64,000 nt of DNA from Neolewinella litorea (lineage in GTDB: Bacteria; Bacteroidota; Bacteroidia; Chitinophagales; Saprospiraceae): assembly GCF_004803465.1 (NCBI RefSeq), contig NZ_SRSF01000002.1, forward strand, positions 434,001 to 498,000, written 5' to 3'. Within the stretch, counting starts at the first letter, position 1; every line of letters begins with the position of its first letter. Made by a program: the position numbers and the translations under genes. The notes beneath the pieces were generated by a model. It saw nothing but the letters and a program-made list of their open reading frames with translations, searched no databases and was not told where the DNA came from. Below are positions 26,180 to 35,861 of the stretch, in pieces.

Positions 26180-27511
26180 CTAGTGACGGATCAGCTCCTC
26201 CTGCAGGTCCTCCAGCTCCACGCCTTTGGTCTCCGGCATCAGGAAGTAGACGAAGGCCAGTTGTCCCAACATAAACAGGGCAAAAAGCGCGAAGATCGGA
26301 CCCTCCCCGAAGGTGCTCGCCAGAAAGGGGAAGTTGCCCCCGATGAGGGCGGCGAAGATCCAGTGCGTGGTGCTGCCGAGCGAAGCCCCCAGTCCACGGA
26401 CCTCGTTGCCGAAGATCTCACTGATGAACACCCAAATAACGGCACCCTGCCCGATGGCGTGGCTGGCGATAAAGACGAACAGCCAGATGGGCACGGTGAG
26501 CCCTTCCAGGTTGCCCGTGAAAAAGGCCCAGGATACGGCCGACAGCGAGATGAGGTAGCCGAAGGTTCCAATGTACATCAGCTTCTTGCGGCCGCTCCGG
26601 TCGATCAGGTACATGCCGATGAAGGTGAACAGTACGTTGACGATGCCGATGCCGACGGAGGAAAGGAAGGCACTCTCGGTACCCAGGCTCGCGGCCTCGA
26701 AGATGCGCGGTGCGTAGTAGATCACCGCGTTGATGCCGGATACCTGATTGAAGAAGGCAAACAGGAAGGCGTACAGGATGGGCCGGTTGTACTTACCGCT
26801 GAAGAAGGTGCGCAGGGCGACGGTCTCCCGAGTGGTATTCGAGGCCTCGATCCGCTCCAGTTCGTATTGTGCGGTGGTCGGGTCGACGCGCATGAGTACG
26901 CTCAACGCTTCCTCCCGGTTGCCCGCCTTGGTGAGCAGCCAGCGTGGACTGCGGGGTACGAAGAACAGAAGGATTAGGAACAGCGCCGCCGGGATAACCT
27001 CTACCCCCAGCATAAGTCGCCAGTCGATTCCCGAGGTGGCGTTCACGATGAGGTAGTTGCTGAAGTAGGCCACGAGGATACCGATGACCAGGTTGAGCTG
27101 AAAGGCCGCCACGAGCTGACCGCGCTGGTTGGCGGGGGCAACTTCGGTGATGTACAGCGGCGCAACCACCGAACTGGCGCCTACGCCCAATCCGCCGAGA
27201 AAACGGAAGATGTTCAACTGCAACGGGTCAGCCGCCAGGGCCGAACCGGCCGCGGAAATGAGGTACAGGATTGCGATCGCGATGAGGGTGACCTTGCGGC
27301 CATAGCGATCGGCCGGCACGCCACCGAAGATGGCCCCGATAATGGTACCGTAAAGGGCCATAGCCACGATCTGCCCGATCGCCAGGTCGCTGAGTCCGAA
27401 TTCCGCCTGAATGGCCCGCTCCGCACCGCTGATGACGGCGGTGTCGAATCCGAAAAGAAAGCCCCCGAGGGCTACGGTGATGGCCCAGGTCCAGACGCGC
27501 GCGGTATTCAT
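26180..27511 (-). CDS. Sugar porter of the major facilitator superfamily
   Basis: This 443-residue protein has twelve membrane helices and sugar-porter signatures: GFLFGFDTAVISGAE in helix 1, DRYGRKV between helices 2 and 3, the central FVPRSPRWL (PESPRWL in most relatives), DRSGRKKL between helices 8 and 9, and the C-terminal PETKGVELEDLQEEL. The QVSGINAVIYYAPRIF segment in helix 7 holds the sugar-binding Gln/Asn residues. It should carry out proton-linked uptake of a hexose or pentose, in the XylE/GalP group. It converges on the Gfo/Idh/MocA gene across a bidirectional terminator. Confidence 0.92.
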   Translation of the reverse strand: MNTARVWTWAITVALGGFLFGFDTAVISGAERAIQAEFGLSDLAIGQIVAMALYGTIIGAIFGGVPADRYGRKVTLIAIAILYLISAAGSALAADPLQLNIFRFLGGLGVGASSVVAPLYITEVAPANQRGQLVAAFQLNLVIGILVAYFSNYLIVNATSGIDWRLMLGVEVIPAALFLILLFFVPRSPRWLLTKAGNREEALSVLMRVDPTTAQYELERIEASNTTRETVALRTFFSGKYNRPILYAFLFAFFNQVSGINAVIYYAPRIFEAASLGTESAFLSSVGIGIVNVLFTFIGMYLIDRSGRKKLMYIGTFGYLISLSAVSWAFFTGNLEGLTVPIWLFVFIASHAIGQGAVIWVFISEIFGNEVRGLGASLGSTTHWIFAALIGGNFPFLASTFGEGPIFALFALFMLGQLAFVYFLMPETKGVELEDLQEELIRH

Positions 27512-27713
27512 GCAGTTAGTTTTGGCGGTACGGGATATTCCCTACCTCCGTAAATGTAGCAGTTCCTTTGGCTTACCGGGTACCCGACGGATTAATTACG
27601 CGATTATCCCGCGGAATACCGGTGCATGCATACGTGCGCACAACGTTCAAGCCAACGGTCGATGCAGCCACCAAACGGGCAACCGGGCACTGGTTAAAAA
27701 ATCAAAACTTGGC

Positions 27714-27721
27714 TACCTTAC
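27714..27721 (+). promoter_or_regulatory. -7 element five bases before the amidohydrolase start
   Basis: TACCTTAC resembles TAnnTTTG and ends five bases before the ATG at 27727. If used, the transcript would be leaderless or nearly so. An A/T-rich stretch (27693-27710) lies just upstream. Confidence 0.4.
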
Positions 27722-27726
27722 CCACC

Positions 27727-28998
27727 ATGAAAGTATTCCTGAGCCTTCTTTTCGCCCTTCCCCTGCTGCTCACCGCCCAGCAGGTCACCTACCTGCACTG
27801 CGGCCGACTGATCGACGGTACCAGAGACGCCGTCCAAACGGAAAAGACGATCGTAGTGACCGACGGAGCCATCACGGCGGTGGAAAATGGCTATGCGTCG
27901 CCGGTCGCCGGGGCACAGGTCATCGACCTGAAAGACCGCACGGTAATGCCCGGACTCATCGATCTGCACGTCCACATCGAGGGAGAAAGCAGTCCGATGC
28001 GGTACCTGGAGGAGTTTACCCTGGACCCGGCCGACGTAGCCCTGCGCGCCACCGGCTATTGTGAGAAAACACTGAAAGCCGGTTTTACGACCGTCCGCGA
28101 CCTCGGCGGTTCGGGCGTCAACGTAAGCCTGCGCAACGCCATCAACCGGGGGTACATCCAGGGGCCCCGCATCTACACCGCCGAGAAAGCCATCGGCACC
28201 ACCGGCGGCCACGCCGATCCGAGCAACGGCCGCAACCGGGAACTTGCCTTTGATGCCGGACCGGAACAGGGCGTGATCAACGGACCGGAGGAAGCCTACC
28301 ACGCCGTACGCAGCCGGTACAAGAACGGGGCCGACTGCATCAAGATCACGGCTACCGGCGGCGTGCTGAGCGTAGCCAAGGACGGTTCCGGGCCGCAGTT
28401 CACCGAAGAAGAGATCGAAGCCATCGTAGCCGCCGCCAAAGACTACGGCATGCACACCGCCGCCCACGCCCACGGCACCGAAGGCATGAAGCGGGCGGTA
28501 AAGGCCGGCATCACCACCATCGAGCACGGCAGCCTGATGGACGAGGAAGTGATGGACCTCATGATCGAGCACGGTACCTACTACGTACCCACCCTCAGCG
28601 CCGGCACCTTCGTGGCCGAGAAGGCCAAGGAGCCCGGCTACTTTCCGGCCATCATCGTGCCCAAAGCCCTCAGCATCGGTCGCGAACTGCGCGAGACCTT
28701 CGAGAAGGCCTACGCCCGGGGTGTCAAAATCGCCTTCGGCACGGACAGCGGCGTGAGCCCCCACGGCGATAATGCCCGCGAGTTCATCTACATGGTCGAG
28801 GCCGGCGTTCCCCCAATGGCCGCCATCCGTTCAGCCACGGTCACCGCGGCCGAGGTACTGGGCCGTGCGGACGACCTGGGCCGCATCAAACCGGGCTACG
28901 TGGCCGACATCGTAGCCGTACCCGGTAATCCCGCGGAGGACATCAGTACCATGACCGAGGTCAACTTCGTGATGAAGGAAGGAAAAGTGATTGAATAG
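27727..28998 (+). CDS. Secreted metal-dependent amidohydrolase (imidazolonepropionase/prolidase-like)
   Basis: From the ATG at 27727 the protein has 423 residues with a signal peptide ([17 protein letters not shown]). It carries the amidohydrolase metal motifs DLHVHIEG, the Lys segment [37 protein letters not shown] and [11 protein letters not shown]. This is the periplasmic subgroup often annotated as Xaa-Pro dipeptidase or imidazolonepropionase-like, which hydrolyses dipeptides or cyclic amides. Upstream in-frame start codons exist from 27568, but they precede the signal peptide and the promoter-like TACCTTAC. No pathway partner is adjacent. Confidence 0.9.
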   Translation: MKVFLSLLFALPLLLTAQQVTYLHCGRLIDGTRDAVQTEKTIVVTDGAITAVENGYASPVAGAQVIDLKDRTVMPGLIDLHVHIEGESSPMRYLEEFTLDPADVALRATGYCEKTLKAGFTTVRDLGGSGVNVSLRNAINRGYIQGPRIYTAEKAIGTTGGHADPSNGRNRELAFDAGPEQGVINGPEEAYHAVRSRYKNGADCIKITATGGVLSVAKDGSGPQFTEEEIEAIVAAAKDYGMHTAAHAHGTEGMKRAVKAGITTIEHGSLMDEEVMDLMIEHGTYYVPTLSAGTFVAEKAKEPGYFPAIIVPKALSIGRELRETFEKAYARGVKIAFGTDSGVSPHGDNAREFIYMVEAGVPPMAAIRSATVTAAEVLGRADDLGRIKPGYVADIVAVPGNPAEDISTMTEVNFVMKEGKVIE

Positions 28999-29005
28999 CC
29001 CGCGG

Positions 29006-30514
29006 CTATCGCGGCTGGAGACCAAACACGCGCTGGCGTACGATGGCTCGCCCCGGCACCTGCGCGCCGCCGCCCGCCTGAGCCGTGGAATCGCTTGCGA
29101 GGTAGTGGATCAACTGATAGTCACCGCCCTCCGGCACAAGCTCCCAGCCCGCCCGCCGGAAGTAGGGAAGCGCCGTGCTCAGCTCACTCTCGTCGGCCTC
29201 ATCGGGCCACTGTAGCGTGGAAGGCGTCACGGCCCCCGCCTCCAATAAATTGTCCGGCCAGGAACGCTCCACCTCCAGGTAGGGGTAGACCTGCACCCAA
29301 AAGAACATCACCGTCAACAAGCCCGAGAGGACGGAACCGCCGATGGCAAAGTCGCGCCGGTCGCCGAAAATACCCAGCACCGCCAGCAGACTGAAGATCC
29401 AGTACGCGCCGGCCATACCCAACGCCGCCCGGAAGCCCGCCCCGGGAAAGGCCACGCCGCCGCCCGCCAGCAGCAGAAAGGCCGCCCCGAAAGCCAGCAC
29501 GAGGTGGAGGACCGAGACCGACTTGACCCAGTCTTTCCAGGGGTAGTTGGGCTCCTGGAAGTACAGTTGCATCTGCTTGCCGGCCACCAGGGCCACCAGG
29601 TACATGAAGAGCAGCGACTGCGCCAGCAGGGTGACCACCAGGGCCATGATGATCAGCAGGGAAAACTGCTCGAACTGCCGCCCCTTGAAGACCAGGTCGC
29701 GGAAGCCGGCCACCACCCAGCCCGCCAGTGGAAGCATGCCGAGCAGTCCGTAAAACAGCAGGTCGAGCACGCGGCTGTCTTCCTGTCCGTAATACCAGTA
29801 GGTGCTCGCCCCTTGGGGGCCCTGCAGGGCCAGCACTACGCAGCTGATGCCGACGGCTACGGCGGCGGGGGTCTGCCAGTTGTAGTCGGTACGCTGAAAA
29901 ACCGCCAGCACCACCAGCATCAATGACAGCAGGAGGGTGGAAATGGGGGCGGCAATGGCCCCGAGCAGGGCGAAGACGGCAAAGGGCAGCATCTTCTTTT
30001 TATCGTTGGCCAGTCCGTAGAGCAGCACCGACCAAAGCATGCCGGAATGCCCCAGCAGGGCCAAGGTGTCGGCGGTGGCCACCTTCCCGAAGAAGGGGAG
30101 GAAAAAGGAGGCCCCGGCGCAGAGCAGCGCAAGAGAGGCAACCGTCTTGCCGAAGAGGCGGCCCGTCCAGCGGTAAGTGAAAAAGGCGGCCAGCACCAGC
30201 CAGAATGCCGACAGCAGTCGCGGGAAGAGGAAGGGGGCGTCTGGATTGTCGTTGACCGCCGCTCCGAGAGGCATCAGGGCACGATTGACGGCGGCGGGCA
30301 GGTAATCGCTCCAGCCGGCGTCAAGCGACAGGGCCAGGGCGTAACCTTCCCCGCCCGGCCAGGCCGTGATCACGTCGAGGCGTACCACCAGGGCGGCCAG
30401 GAAGAAAAAGGCCGACATCCACGTGAAGAAGCGCCACCGGCTGGAGACCATGGGCTCGGCGGGCGGGGCGGTTGCGGGGGTGGGTTTGGCCTTACGTCGT
30501 TTCTTTCTGCTCAC
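29006..30514 (-). CDS. Large multi-pass membrane protein, possibly GT-C-type glycosyltransferase
   Basis: The 502-residue protein has a basic cytoplasmic N terminus ([17 protein letters not shown]) and about eleven to twelve hydrophobic segments. A C-terminal soluble tail of about 90 residues contains [17 protein letters not shown] and [20 protein letters not shown]. The layout recalls GT-C transferases of the ArnT/mannosyltransferase kind, but I cannot find the usual Asp-Glu/Asp-Asp motif in the first loop, so this is uncertain. Its start overlaps the stop of the ParA gene by 4 bases (30511-30514), so the two are translationally coupled, an unusual partnership. Confidence 0.7.
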   Translation of the reverse strand: MSRKKRRKAKPTPATAPPAEPMVSSRWRFFTWMSAFFFLAALVVRLDVITAWPGGEGYALALSLDAGWSDYLPAAVNRALMPLGAAVNDNPDAPFLFPRLLSAFWLVLAAFFTYRWTGRLFGKTVASLALLCAGASFFLPFFGKVATADTLALLGHSGMLWSVLLYGLANDKKKMLPFAVFALLGAIAAPISTLLLSLMLVVLAVFQRTDYNWQTPAAVAVGISCVVLALQGPQGASTYWYYGQEDSRVLDLLFYGLLGMLPLAGWVVAGFRDLVFKGRQFEQFSLLIIMALVVTLLAQSLLFMYLVALVAGKQMQLYFQEPNYPWKDWVKSVSVLHLVLAFGAAFLLLAGGGVAFPGAGFRAALGMAGAYWIFSLLAVLGIFGDRRDFAIGGSVLSGLLTVMFFWVQVYPYLEVERSWPDNLLEAGAVTPSTLQWPDEADESELSTALPYFRRAGWELVPEGGDYQLIHYLASDSTAQAGGGAQVPGRAIVRQRVFGLQPR

Positions 30515-31293
30515 CGGGAGATGCGTTCACCGTTTTTCAGCAGAAACTCTTCGGCCAGGGACAGAAAGTTTTTCGCGCCCCGGCTGCCGGCGTTGATCAT
30601 CACTACGGGCAGGTGCATATTGGGCGCTTCGCTGATGCGCGCGTTGCGGTGGATGATCGTCTTGAAGGCCTCGTCGGCGAAGGCTTCGCGTACGCGGTCG
30701 ACCACCATGTTGGCCAGGCGCAGTCGCTGGTCGTACATGCTCAGCAGGATGCCCTCCAGCTCGAGGCGGGGGTTGAGCTGTTGCTGCACCAGCTTGATGG
30801 TATTCTGCAGTTTGTTGAGGCCTTCCAGGGCAAAGTATTCGCACTGCACCGGGATGAGCACCGAATCGGCCGCCGTAAGGGCGTTGATGGTGAGGAGTCC
30901 GAGGCTCGGCAGACAGTCGATCAGGATGTAGTCGTAGTACGAGCGCAGCGGTTCGATGATGTTGTTCTTCATCACGTCTTCGCGGCGGAAGCGGTTGATG
31001 AGTTCTACCTCGGCGCCGACCAGGTTGATGCTGGAGGGCACTATATGGAGGTTGGGCGTTTCCGTTTCGTAGATCACCTCGTTGACGTCGAGGTTGTTGA
31101 TCATCACGTCGTAGATGCTGGCTTCCACCTCCTCGGCCGGGATGCCCACGCCGCTGGTGGCGTTGGCCTGGGGATCGGCATCGACGATGAGCACCTTGCG
31201 CTCCAGGATGGCCAGTGAGGCCCCCAGGTTTATGGTCGTGGTGGTCTTCCCTACCCCGCCCTTTTGGTTCGCAATCGCAACAACTTTCGCCAT
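30511..31293 (-). CDS. parA: ParA/Soj-family ATPase
   Basis: From the ATG at 31293 the protein has 260 residues and starts [19 protein letters not shown], with the deviant Walker A KGGVGKTT that defines ParA/MinD ATPases. [15 protein letters not shown] (Walker A' and signature Asp) and [12 protein letters not shown] (Walker B) follow. It fits chromosome-type Soj of Bacteroidota. ParA cycles on DNA to segregate chromosomes with ParB. The gene downstream encodes a membrane protein, not ParB, and no ParB is in the window. Nine extra in-frame upstream codons from 31320 are ignored because the conserved N terminus starts here. It is divergent from map. Confidence 0.92.
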   Translation of the reverse strand: MAKVVAIANQKGGVGKTTTTINLGASLAILERKVLIVDADPQANATSGVGIPAEEVEASIYDVMINNLDVNEVIYETETPNLHIVPSSINLVGAEVELINRFRREDVMKNNIIEPLRSYYDYILIDCLPSLGLLTINALTAADSVLIPVQCEYFALEGLNKLQNTIKLVQQQLNPRLELEGILLSMYDQRLRLANMVVDRVREAFADEAFKTIIHRNARISEAPNMHLPVVMINAGSRGAKNFLSLAEEFLLKNGERISR

Positions 31294-31575
31294 GGCCGCG
31301 AAGGTACGGCAAAGGACCAAAGGTGAAGCTCCCTCGGCAGGTAAATGAGAGGACGGCAGACTTATGGCGGTCGCGTTGCTTGCATTATCCCACCATACGA
31401 ATGGTCGTTACAGTCCGGGGGCGCGGTCGCGGGTGCCGGTGTATGGCGCGAGAGATGCCGGGTCCGGTGGCTACCCCTCCGGAACTAAAGCGGATGGCAA
31501 ATTCAACCACTCTACCCCCTCAGCGTTAACAACCTCCGAACGCAACCTACTACTATGGGCAGGAATGGCCGAAAA

Positions 31576-32430
31576 ATGATTTACAAGACGCCCGAGGAGA
31601 TCGAGCGCAGTCGTGCCGCCTGCCTGTTGGTGTGCCAGACCCTCACCGAGGTGGGCAAGATGCTACGCCCCGGACTGACGGGCCAGGAAATCGACACTTT
31701 CGCCGAGGAATACATCCGCGACCACGGTGCCGTTCCCGGCTTCAAGGGGCTCTACGGTTGCCCCTCGACCCTGCTGGTATCACGCAACGAGGAAGTGGTC
31801 CATGGCCTGCCCACCAAGGAGCAGGTGTTTCAGGATGGCGATATCCTGTCGATCGACTGCGGCACCGTAGTCAATGAATTTTATGGCGACGCGGCCTACA
31901 CCTTCTGCGTGGGCGATGTGGCCGAGGAGATCATGGAGCTCTGCCGGCGCACCAAGCACAGCCTTTACCTGGGCATCGACGCGGCCCGCGCCGGCAAGCG
32001 CGTTGGCGACATCAGCCACGCCGTGCAGCACTACACGGAGCGAGAATCGGGCTACGGTGCGGTGCGCGAACTGGTAGGACACGGTCTCGGCCGCAGCCTG
32101 CACGAGGCCCCCGACGTACCCAACTTTGGCAAGCGCGGCCGCGGGCCCCTGCTGAAGGCCGGATTGATCATCGCCATCGAGCCCATGATCACCCTGGGCA
32201 AGCGCAACGTGGTGAGCCGGGAAGACGGCTGGACGATCGTCACCATCGACGGCAGCCCCGCGGCCCACTATGAGCACTCCATTGCGATCAGTGCCGACGG
32301 TGCCCCCGCCGATCTGATGAGCGATCACCGCCCCATCGAGGAGGCCATCCGGAACAACCCCAATCTGAAGTACGTCGACAACCTCGACGAGGAACTCGTG
32401 GCGGTCTACCAGCCCGCAGCGGTGGTCTGA
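31576..32430 (+). CDS. map: Methionine aminopeptidase type I
   Basis: The 284-residue product (MIYKTPEEIERSRAAC...) has the pita-bread fold with metal ligands in SIDCGTVVNEFYGDAAYTF (two Asp), the His in GHGLGRSLHEAPDVPNFG, Glu in IAIEPMI and Glu in AHYEHSIAI. It removes initiator methionine from new proteins. An in-frame ATG at 31555 would add seven residues (MGRNGRK); the start at 31576 aligns better with Bacteroidota homologues, but either is possible. It stands first in the infA-rplQ ribosomal cluster. The secY gene that normally precedes it in this phylum is absent; parA lies divergently upstream. Confidence 0.93.
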   Translation: MIYKTPEEIERSRAACLLVCQTLTEVGKMLRPGLTGQEIDTFAEEYIRDHGAVPGFKGLYGCPSTLLVSRNEEVVHGLPTKEQVFQDGDILSIDCGTVVNEFYGDAAYTFCVGDVAEEIMELCRRTKHSLYLGIDAARAGKRVGDISHAVQHYTERESGYGAVRELVGHGLGRSLHEAPDVPNFGKRGRGPLLKAGLIIAIEPMITLGKRNVVSREDGWTIVTIDGSPAAHYEHSIAISADGAPADLMSDHRPIEEAIRNNPNLKYVDNLDEELVAVYQPAAVV

Positions 32431-32552
32431 AGTCGGGTCAGCCCCAGGCGGATTGGGACTTAAGCGGTGCAGTAAGGTGCCCGCTACTTCCGTAGTGGTC
32501 AACCCTTTCCATCTTCCAGGCCTTTACTATATGAAAATAGCTTAGCAAACCA

Positions 32553-32584
32553 TTTGGGCGGGTAAGAAAATAATCTTACCTTTG
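32553..32584 (+). promoter_or_regulatory. Promoter of the infA-rpmJ-rps-rpoA cluster
   Basis: TTTG (32553-32556), a 20-base spacer and TACCTTTG (32577-32584) match the Bacteroidota housekeeping promoter (TTG, about 20 bases, TAnnTTTG). Transcription would start near 32590, about a dozen bases before the infA ATG. It is one of the two best promoter matches in the window. Confidence 0.75.
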
Positions 32585-32602
32585 CCCTCCGAAATTTAAA
32601 AC

Positions 32603-32821
32603 ATGTCCAAAAAAGACCTGATCAAGCAGGATGGCGTGATTGAAGAGGCCCTCTCGAACGCAATGTTCCGCGTGCGGCTGGAAAACGACCACGAAATCAA
32701 GGCGACGATCTCCGGGAAGATGCGGATGCATTACATCAAGATCCTCCCTGGAGACAAGGTAGCGGTGGAGATGAGTCCTTACGATCTGAGTCGCGGGCGC
32801 ATCACTTACCGGTACAAATAA
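32603..32821 (+). CDS. infA: Translation initiation factor IF-1
   Basis: This 72-residue protein matches IF-1 from end to end: [49 protein letters not shown] and the C-terminal [17 protein letters not shown]-1 sits in the ribosomal A site during initiation, using an OB fold. It has its own strong promoter and precedes rpmJ by 38 bases. Confidence 0.97.
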   Translation: MSKKDLIKQDGVIEEALSNAMFRVRLENDHEIKATISGKMRMHYIKILPGDKVAVEMSPYDLSRGRITYRYK

Positions 32822-32859
32822 ACCCGCTGCACTGCCGCTGGTCGTAAATCTCTTTTACT

Positions 32860-32976
32860 ATGAAAGTCAGACCCTCCGTCAAGAAGCGTTCGTCCGATTG
32901 CAAGATCGTCCGGCGCAAGGGCAAAGTTTACATCATTAACAAGAAGAACCCCAAGTTCAAGCAACGTCAGGGATAA
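32860..32976 (+). CDS. rpmJ: 50S ribosomal protein L36
   Basis: A 38-residue protein is encoded from the ATG at 32860 to the TAA at 32974-32976. It reads [20 protein letters not shown] then [18 protein letters not shown], which is L36. Only one of the cysteines of the zinc-binding C+ form remains (SDCKIV), so this is the C- form that does not need zinc, as is common in Bacteroidota. It lies between infA and rpsM. Confidence 0.96.
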   Translation: MKVRPSVKKRSSDCKIVRRKGKVYIINKKNPKFKQRQG

Positions 32977-32993
32977 GCTAAGCTAGAGTTACT

Positions 32994-33371
32994 ATGGCAA
33001 GAATTGCAGGAGTAGATCTGCCGCGTAACAAGCGCGGCATCGTCAGCCTGACCTACGTCTTCGGCGTAGGCAGCACCCGCGCCGGAGAGATCCTCGACCG
33101 CGCCGGTGTAGACCACAGCACCAAGGTGCAGGACTGGTCGGACGAAGACATTCGTACCATCTCCAACCTCATTACCAATGAGTACAAGGTTGAAGGTGAT
33201 CTGCGTACGGAAGTACAGACCAACATTAAGCGTTTGATGGACATCGGCTGTTACCGGGGCCTCCGCCACCGGAAGGGCCTGCCGCTTCGCGGCCAGCGTA
33301 CCCAGACCAACGCCCGTACCCGCAAGGGCAAGCGGAAGACCGTAGCGAACAAGAAAAAAGCGACTAAGTAA
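32994..33371 (+). CDS. rpsM: 30S ribosomal protein S13
   Basis: The 125-residue product is S13: [58 protein letters not shown] and [17 protein letters not shown] are all family signatures. S13 sits in the head of the small subunit near the P-site tRNA. The tail is lysine-rich. Its stop overlaps the rpsK start by one base (TAATG), giving coupled translation. Confidence 0.97.
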   Translation: MARIAGVDLPRNKRGIVSLTYVFGVGSTRAGEILDRAGVDHSTKVQDWSDEDIRTISNLITNEYKVEGDLRTEVQTNIKRLMDIGCYRGLRHRKGLPLRGQRTQTNARTRKGKRKTVANKKKATK

Positions 33372-33769
33372 TGGCTAAGAGACAGGCAAGCGGCCGCGTT
33401 GCCAAAAAGCGGAAAGTAAAAGTTGATAACGAAGGACTGGCCTACATCCAGGCTACCTTCAACAATATCATCATTTCGATCACCAACAAGCAGGGTGACG
33501 TCATCAGCTGGGGCAGTGCCGGTAAGGAGAAATTCCGCGGCAGCAAGAAAAGCACCCCTTACGCCGCTCAGGTGGCGTCTGGTAACGCCGCCCGGGTAGC
33601 CTACGAGGCCGGCCTGCGCGTGGTGGAAGTATACGTGAAGGGCCCCGGCAGCGGTCGGGAAGCCGCCATCCGCGCCATCGACGGTGCCGGTATCCGCGTA
33701 TCCAAGATCAAGGACGTAACCCCGATGCCCCACAACGGCTGTCGTCCTCCCAAGCGCCGCCGCGTCTAA
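33371..33769 (+). CDS. rpsK: 30S ribosomal protein S11
   Basis: The 132-residue product is S11: [58 protein letters not shown] and the C-terminal [19 protein letters not shown]11 lies on the small-subunit platform. Translation is coupled to rpsM by a one-base overlap. A 112-base gap with a hairpin separates it from rpsD. Confidence 0.97.
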   Translation: MAKRQASGRVAKKRKVKVDNEGLAYIQATFNNIIISITNKQGDVISWGSAGKEKFRGSKKSTPYAAQVASGNAARVAYEAGLRVVEVYVKGPGSGREAAIRAIDGAGIRVSKIKDVTPMPHNGCRPPKRRRV

Positions 33770-33790
33770 TCACCCGGCGCGTTATCCGGG

Positions 33791-33819
33791 CTTGCCTTTC
33801 CCGCCGCGGTGAAGGCAAG
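33791..33819 (+). other. Hairpin in the rpsK-rpsD spacer
   Basis: CTTGCCTT (33791-33798) pairs with AAGGCAAG (33812-33819) across a 13-base loop. No T run follows, so it is not a standard terminator. It could be part of a control element in the rpsD leader, since S4 is an autoregulator of its operon in other bacteria, or an mRNA-processing site. Confidence 0.35.
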
Positions 33820-33881
33820 ACGCTATCCCATCTCCCGTCCCGGAGGAGATATTCAGCAACAACTAAAGACAATACGTCACT

Positions 33882-34496
33882 ATGGCTAGATATACTGGTC
33901 CCAAGGCTAAAAAAGCCCGTGCGTTAGGCGAACCCATTTTCGGGTACAGCCGCGCCTTCGAACGCAAGAAATACAAGCCCGGTCAGCACGGCAACAGCCG
34001 CGGCCGTCGCCGTCAACCCTCCGACTACAAGCTCCAGCTTACGGAGAAGCAGAAAGCCAAGTACACCTACGGAGTACTCGAGCGCCAGTTCCACAACCTG
34101 TTCGAGAAAGCCGCCGCTTCGCGGGGCATTACCGGTGAGTTGTTGCTGCAATTTCTGGAGGCCCGCCTGGACAACATCGTTTTCCGCCTCGGCCTCGCCC
34201 CCACCCGTCGCGCCGCCCGCCAGTTGGTCTCCCACCGGCACATCATGGTTAACGGCCGCCTCAACAATATACCCTCGACCCAGATCCGTCCCGGTGACGT
34301 AGTCTCGGTACGTGGCAAGTCGCAGGGCCTCGACGTCATTCGTGATACCATGAACGGTAAGAGCGACGTCCGCAGCCACGGCTGGCTTTCCTTCAACCCC
34401 GAGAAGATGGAAGGTACTTTCCTCGACTACCCCGAGCGCGAGAACATTCCGGAGAAGATCAACACCCAGTTGATCGTCGAACTTTACTCGAAGTAA
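33882..34496 (+). CDS. rpsD: 30S ribosomal protein S4
   Basis: This 204-residue protein is S4: ARYTGPKAKKARALGEPIFG, KYKPGQHGNSRGRRRQPSDY, TYGVLERQFHNLFEKA and the S4 RNA-binding domain RLDNIVFRLGLAPTRRAARQ followed by LVSHRHIMVNGRLNNIPS. It nucleates small-subunit assembly and represses its own operon in several bacteria. The N-terminal zinc cysteines of some S4 forms are absent, so it is the C- type. It lies between rpsK and rpoA. Confidence 0.97.
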   Translation: MARYTGPKAKKARALGEPIFGYSRAFERKKYKPGQHGNSRGRRRQPSDYKLQLTEKQKAKYTYGVLERQFHNLFEKAAASRGITGELLLQFLEARLDNIVFRLGLAPTRRAARQLVSHRHIMVNGRLNNIPSTQIRPGDVVSVRGKSQGLDVIRDTMNGKSDVRSHGWLSFNPEKMEGTFLDYPERENIPEKINTQLIVELYSK

Positions 34497-34505
34497 TTTT
34501 TGGAC

Positions 34506-34544
34506 AGGGGTGGCCGTAACCACCACCGGGCTTTGGCCACCCCT
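34506..34544 (+). other. Hairpin between rpsD and rpoA
   Basis: AGGGGTGGCC (34506-34515) pairs perfectly with GGCCACCCCT (34535-34544) with a 19-base loop, ten bases after the rpsD stop. No T run follows. It might lower read-through into rpoA or protect the upstream mRNA end. Confidence 0.45.
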
Positions 34545-34655
34545 CTTCGCCCTGATTCGGTCACGCACCGGTTGGGGCAAACTAATTTTTATAGTCCTGG
34601 TGTTGTTGCTCCGCTTCCCCGCGGCCATAATGCACTCTAAGTCAGATAATAACGT

Positions 34656-35657
34656 ATGAGCAGTATCCTAAATTTCCAGAAGCCGGACAAGATCACGATG
34701 CAGAAGTCGGACGACTTCCACGGCAACTTCGAATTTAAGCCCCTGGAACCCGGGTTCGGCCAGACCATCGGTAACTCCCTGCGTCGGGTGCTGCTCAGCA
34801 GCCTCGAGGGCTTTGCCATTTCCGCCGTGCGTATCGCTGGCGTCGACCACGAGTTCGGTACCATCCGCGGCGTTGTGGAAGACGTAGTCGAGATCATCCT
34901 CAACCTCAAGCAGATCCGCCTCAAGCAGGTCATTGAGAACGAGGATATGGAAGAGGAGAAGATCTACCTCACCATCAGCGGCAAAGAGCAGTTCACCGCG
35001 GCCGACATCGACGAGCACACCAACATGTTCAAGGTGATGAACCCCGAGCTGGTGCTCTGTACCATGGAGCCTTTCGTTAACCTCGAGGTCGAACTGACGG
35101 TCACCAAGGGTTACGGCTACATCCCCGCAGACGACAACCTGCCCAAGAACGCCCCCATCGGCGTCATTCCCGTAGACGCGATCTACACCCCCATCAAGAA
35201 CGTAGCCTACCGCGTGGAGTCTACCCGTGTAGGACAGCGCACCGACTACGAGAACCTGATCCTCGAAGTCAAAACCGACGGTACTATCCACCCCGAGGAT
35301 GCCGTCCGCGAAGCCGCCCGTATCCTGATCCAGCACCTTATGCTGATCACCGACGAGCCCATCGAGTTCCAGAGCACCGGCACCCGTGAGGAGACGATCG
35401 TTGACGAGCACATCCTGCACATGCGCAAGCTGCTCAAGACGAGCCTCGAAGACCTCGACCTCTCCGTACGTGCCTACAACTGCCTCAAGGCAGCCAAGAT
35501 CAACAGCCTCGGCGAACTGGTCCGCTACGACACGCACGAACTGCTCAAGTTCCGCAACTTCGGCAAGAAATCCCTCGTAGAAATCGAGGAGCTTCTGGTC
35601 GAGAAAGGGCTGACCTTCGGCATGGACCTGAGCAAGTACAAGCTGGACGAAGAGTAA
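34656..35657 (+). CDS. rpoA: DNA-directed RNA polymerase subunit alpha
   Basis: This 333-residue protein has both alpha domains. The assembly domain includes FKPLEPGFGQTIGNSLRRVL, SSLEGFAISAVRIAGVDHEF and NLKQIRLKQVI. The C-terminal domain (from about residue 255) has SLEDLDLSVRAYNCLKAAKI, LGELVRYDTHELLKFRNFG and KKSLVEIEELL, which contacts promoters and activators. Length is standard. A large inverted repeat follows immediately (35658-35740), before rplQ. Confidence 0.97.
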   Translation: MSSILNFQKPDKITMQKSDDFHGNFEFKPLEPGFGQTIGNSLRRVLLSSLEGFAISAVRIAGVDHEFGTIRGVVEDVVEIILNLKQIRLKQVIENEDMEEEKIYLTISGKEQFTAADIDEHTNMFKVMNPELVLCTMEPFVNLEVELTVTKGYGYIPADDNLPKNAPIGVIPVDAIYTPIKNVAYRVESTRVGQRTDYENLILEVKTDGTIHPEDAVREAARILIQHLMLITDEPIEFQSTGTREETIVDEHILHMRKLLKTSLEDLDLSVRAYNCLKAAKINSLGELVRYDTHELLKFRNFGKKSLVEIEELLVEKGLTFGMDLSKYKLDEE

Positions 35658-35740
35658 GGAGGAGGTTTTTAGTGCTTTAGTCTTCTGGTTCTTTAGACTA
35701 CCCGCCTGAAGAACCAGAAGACTAAAGCACTACCTCCTCC
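35658..35740. repeat. Long inverted repeat between rpoA and rplQ
   Basis: A 24-base arm at 35670-35693 (TAGTGCTTTAGTCTTCTGGT then TCTT) is perfectly complementary to 35709-35732, with a 15-base loop. Outside it GGAGGAGGT (35658-35666) pairs with ACCTCCTCC (35732-35740), leaving a bulge of three T on the left arm. It begins at the base after the rpoA stop. It contains the octamer TTCTTTAG (35689-35696), which is also the unit of the repeat at 49734. It may act as a terminator or attenuator that separates rplQ from the rest of the cluster. Confidence 0.85.
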
Positions 35741-35861
35741 CCGGGTCATCCGCAAGGATGCAGTTTTATTCATAAAACACAACGACAATTACCCCTCCCC
35801 CTCGCGGTTGCCCGATCCGCACATGAGCGTGAGGTGAGTGTTGTCGGCAAATTTTCCTGAC

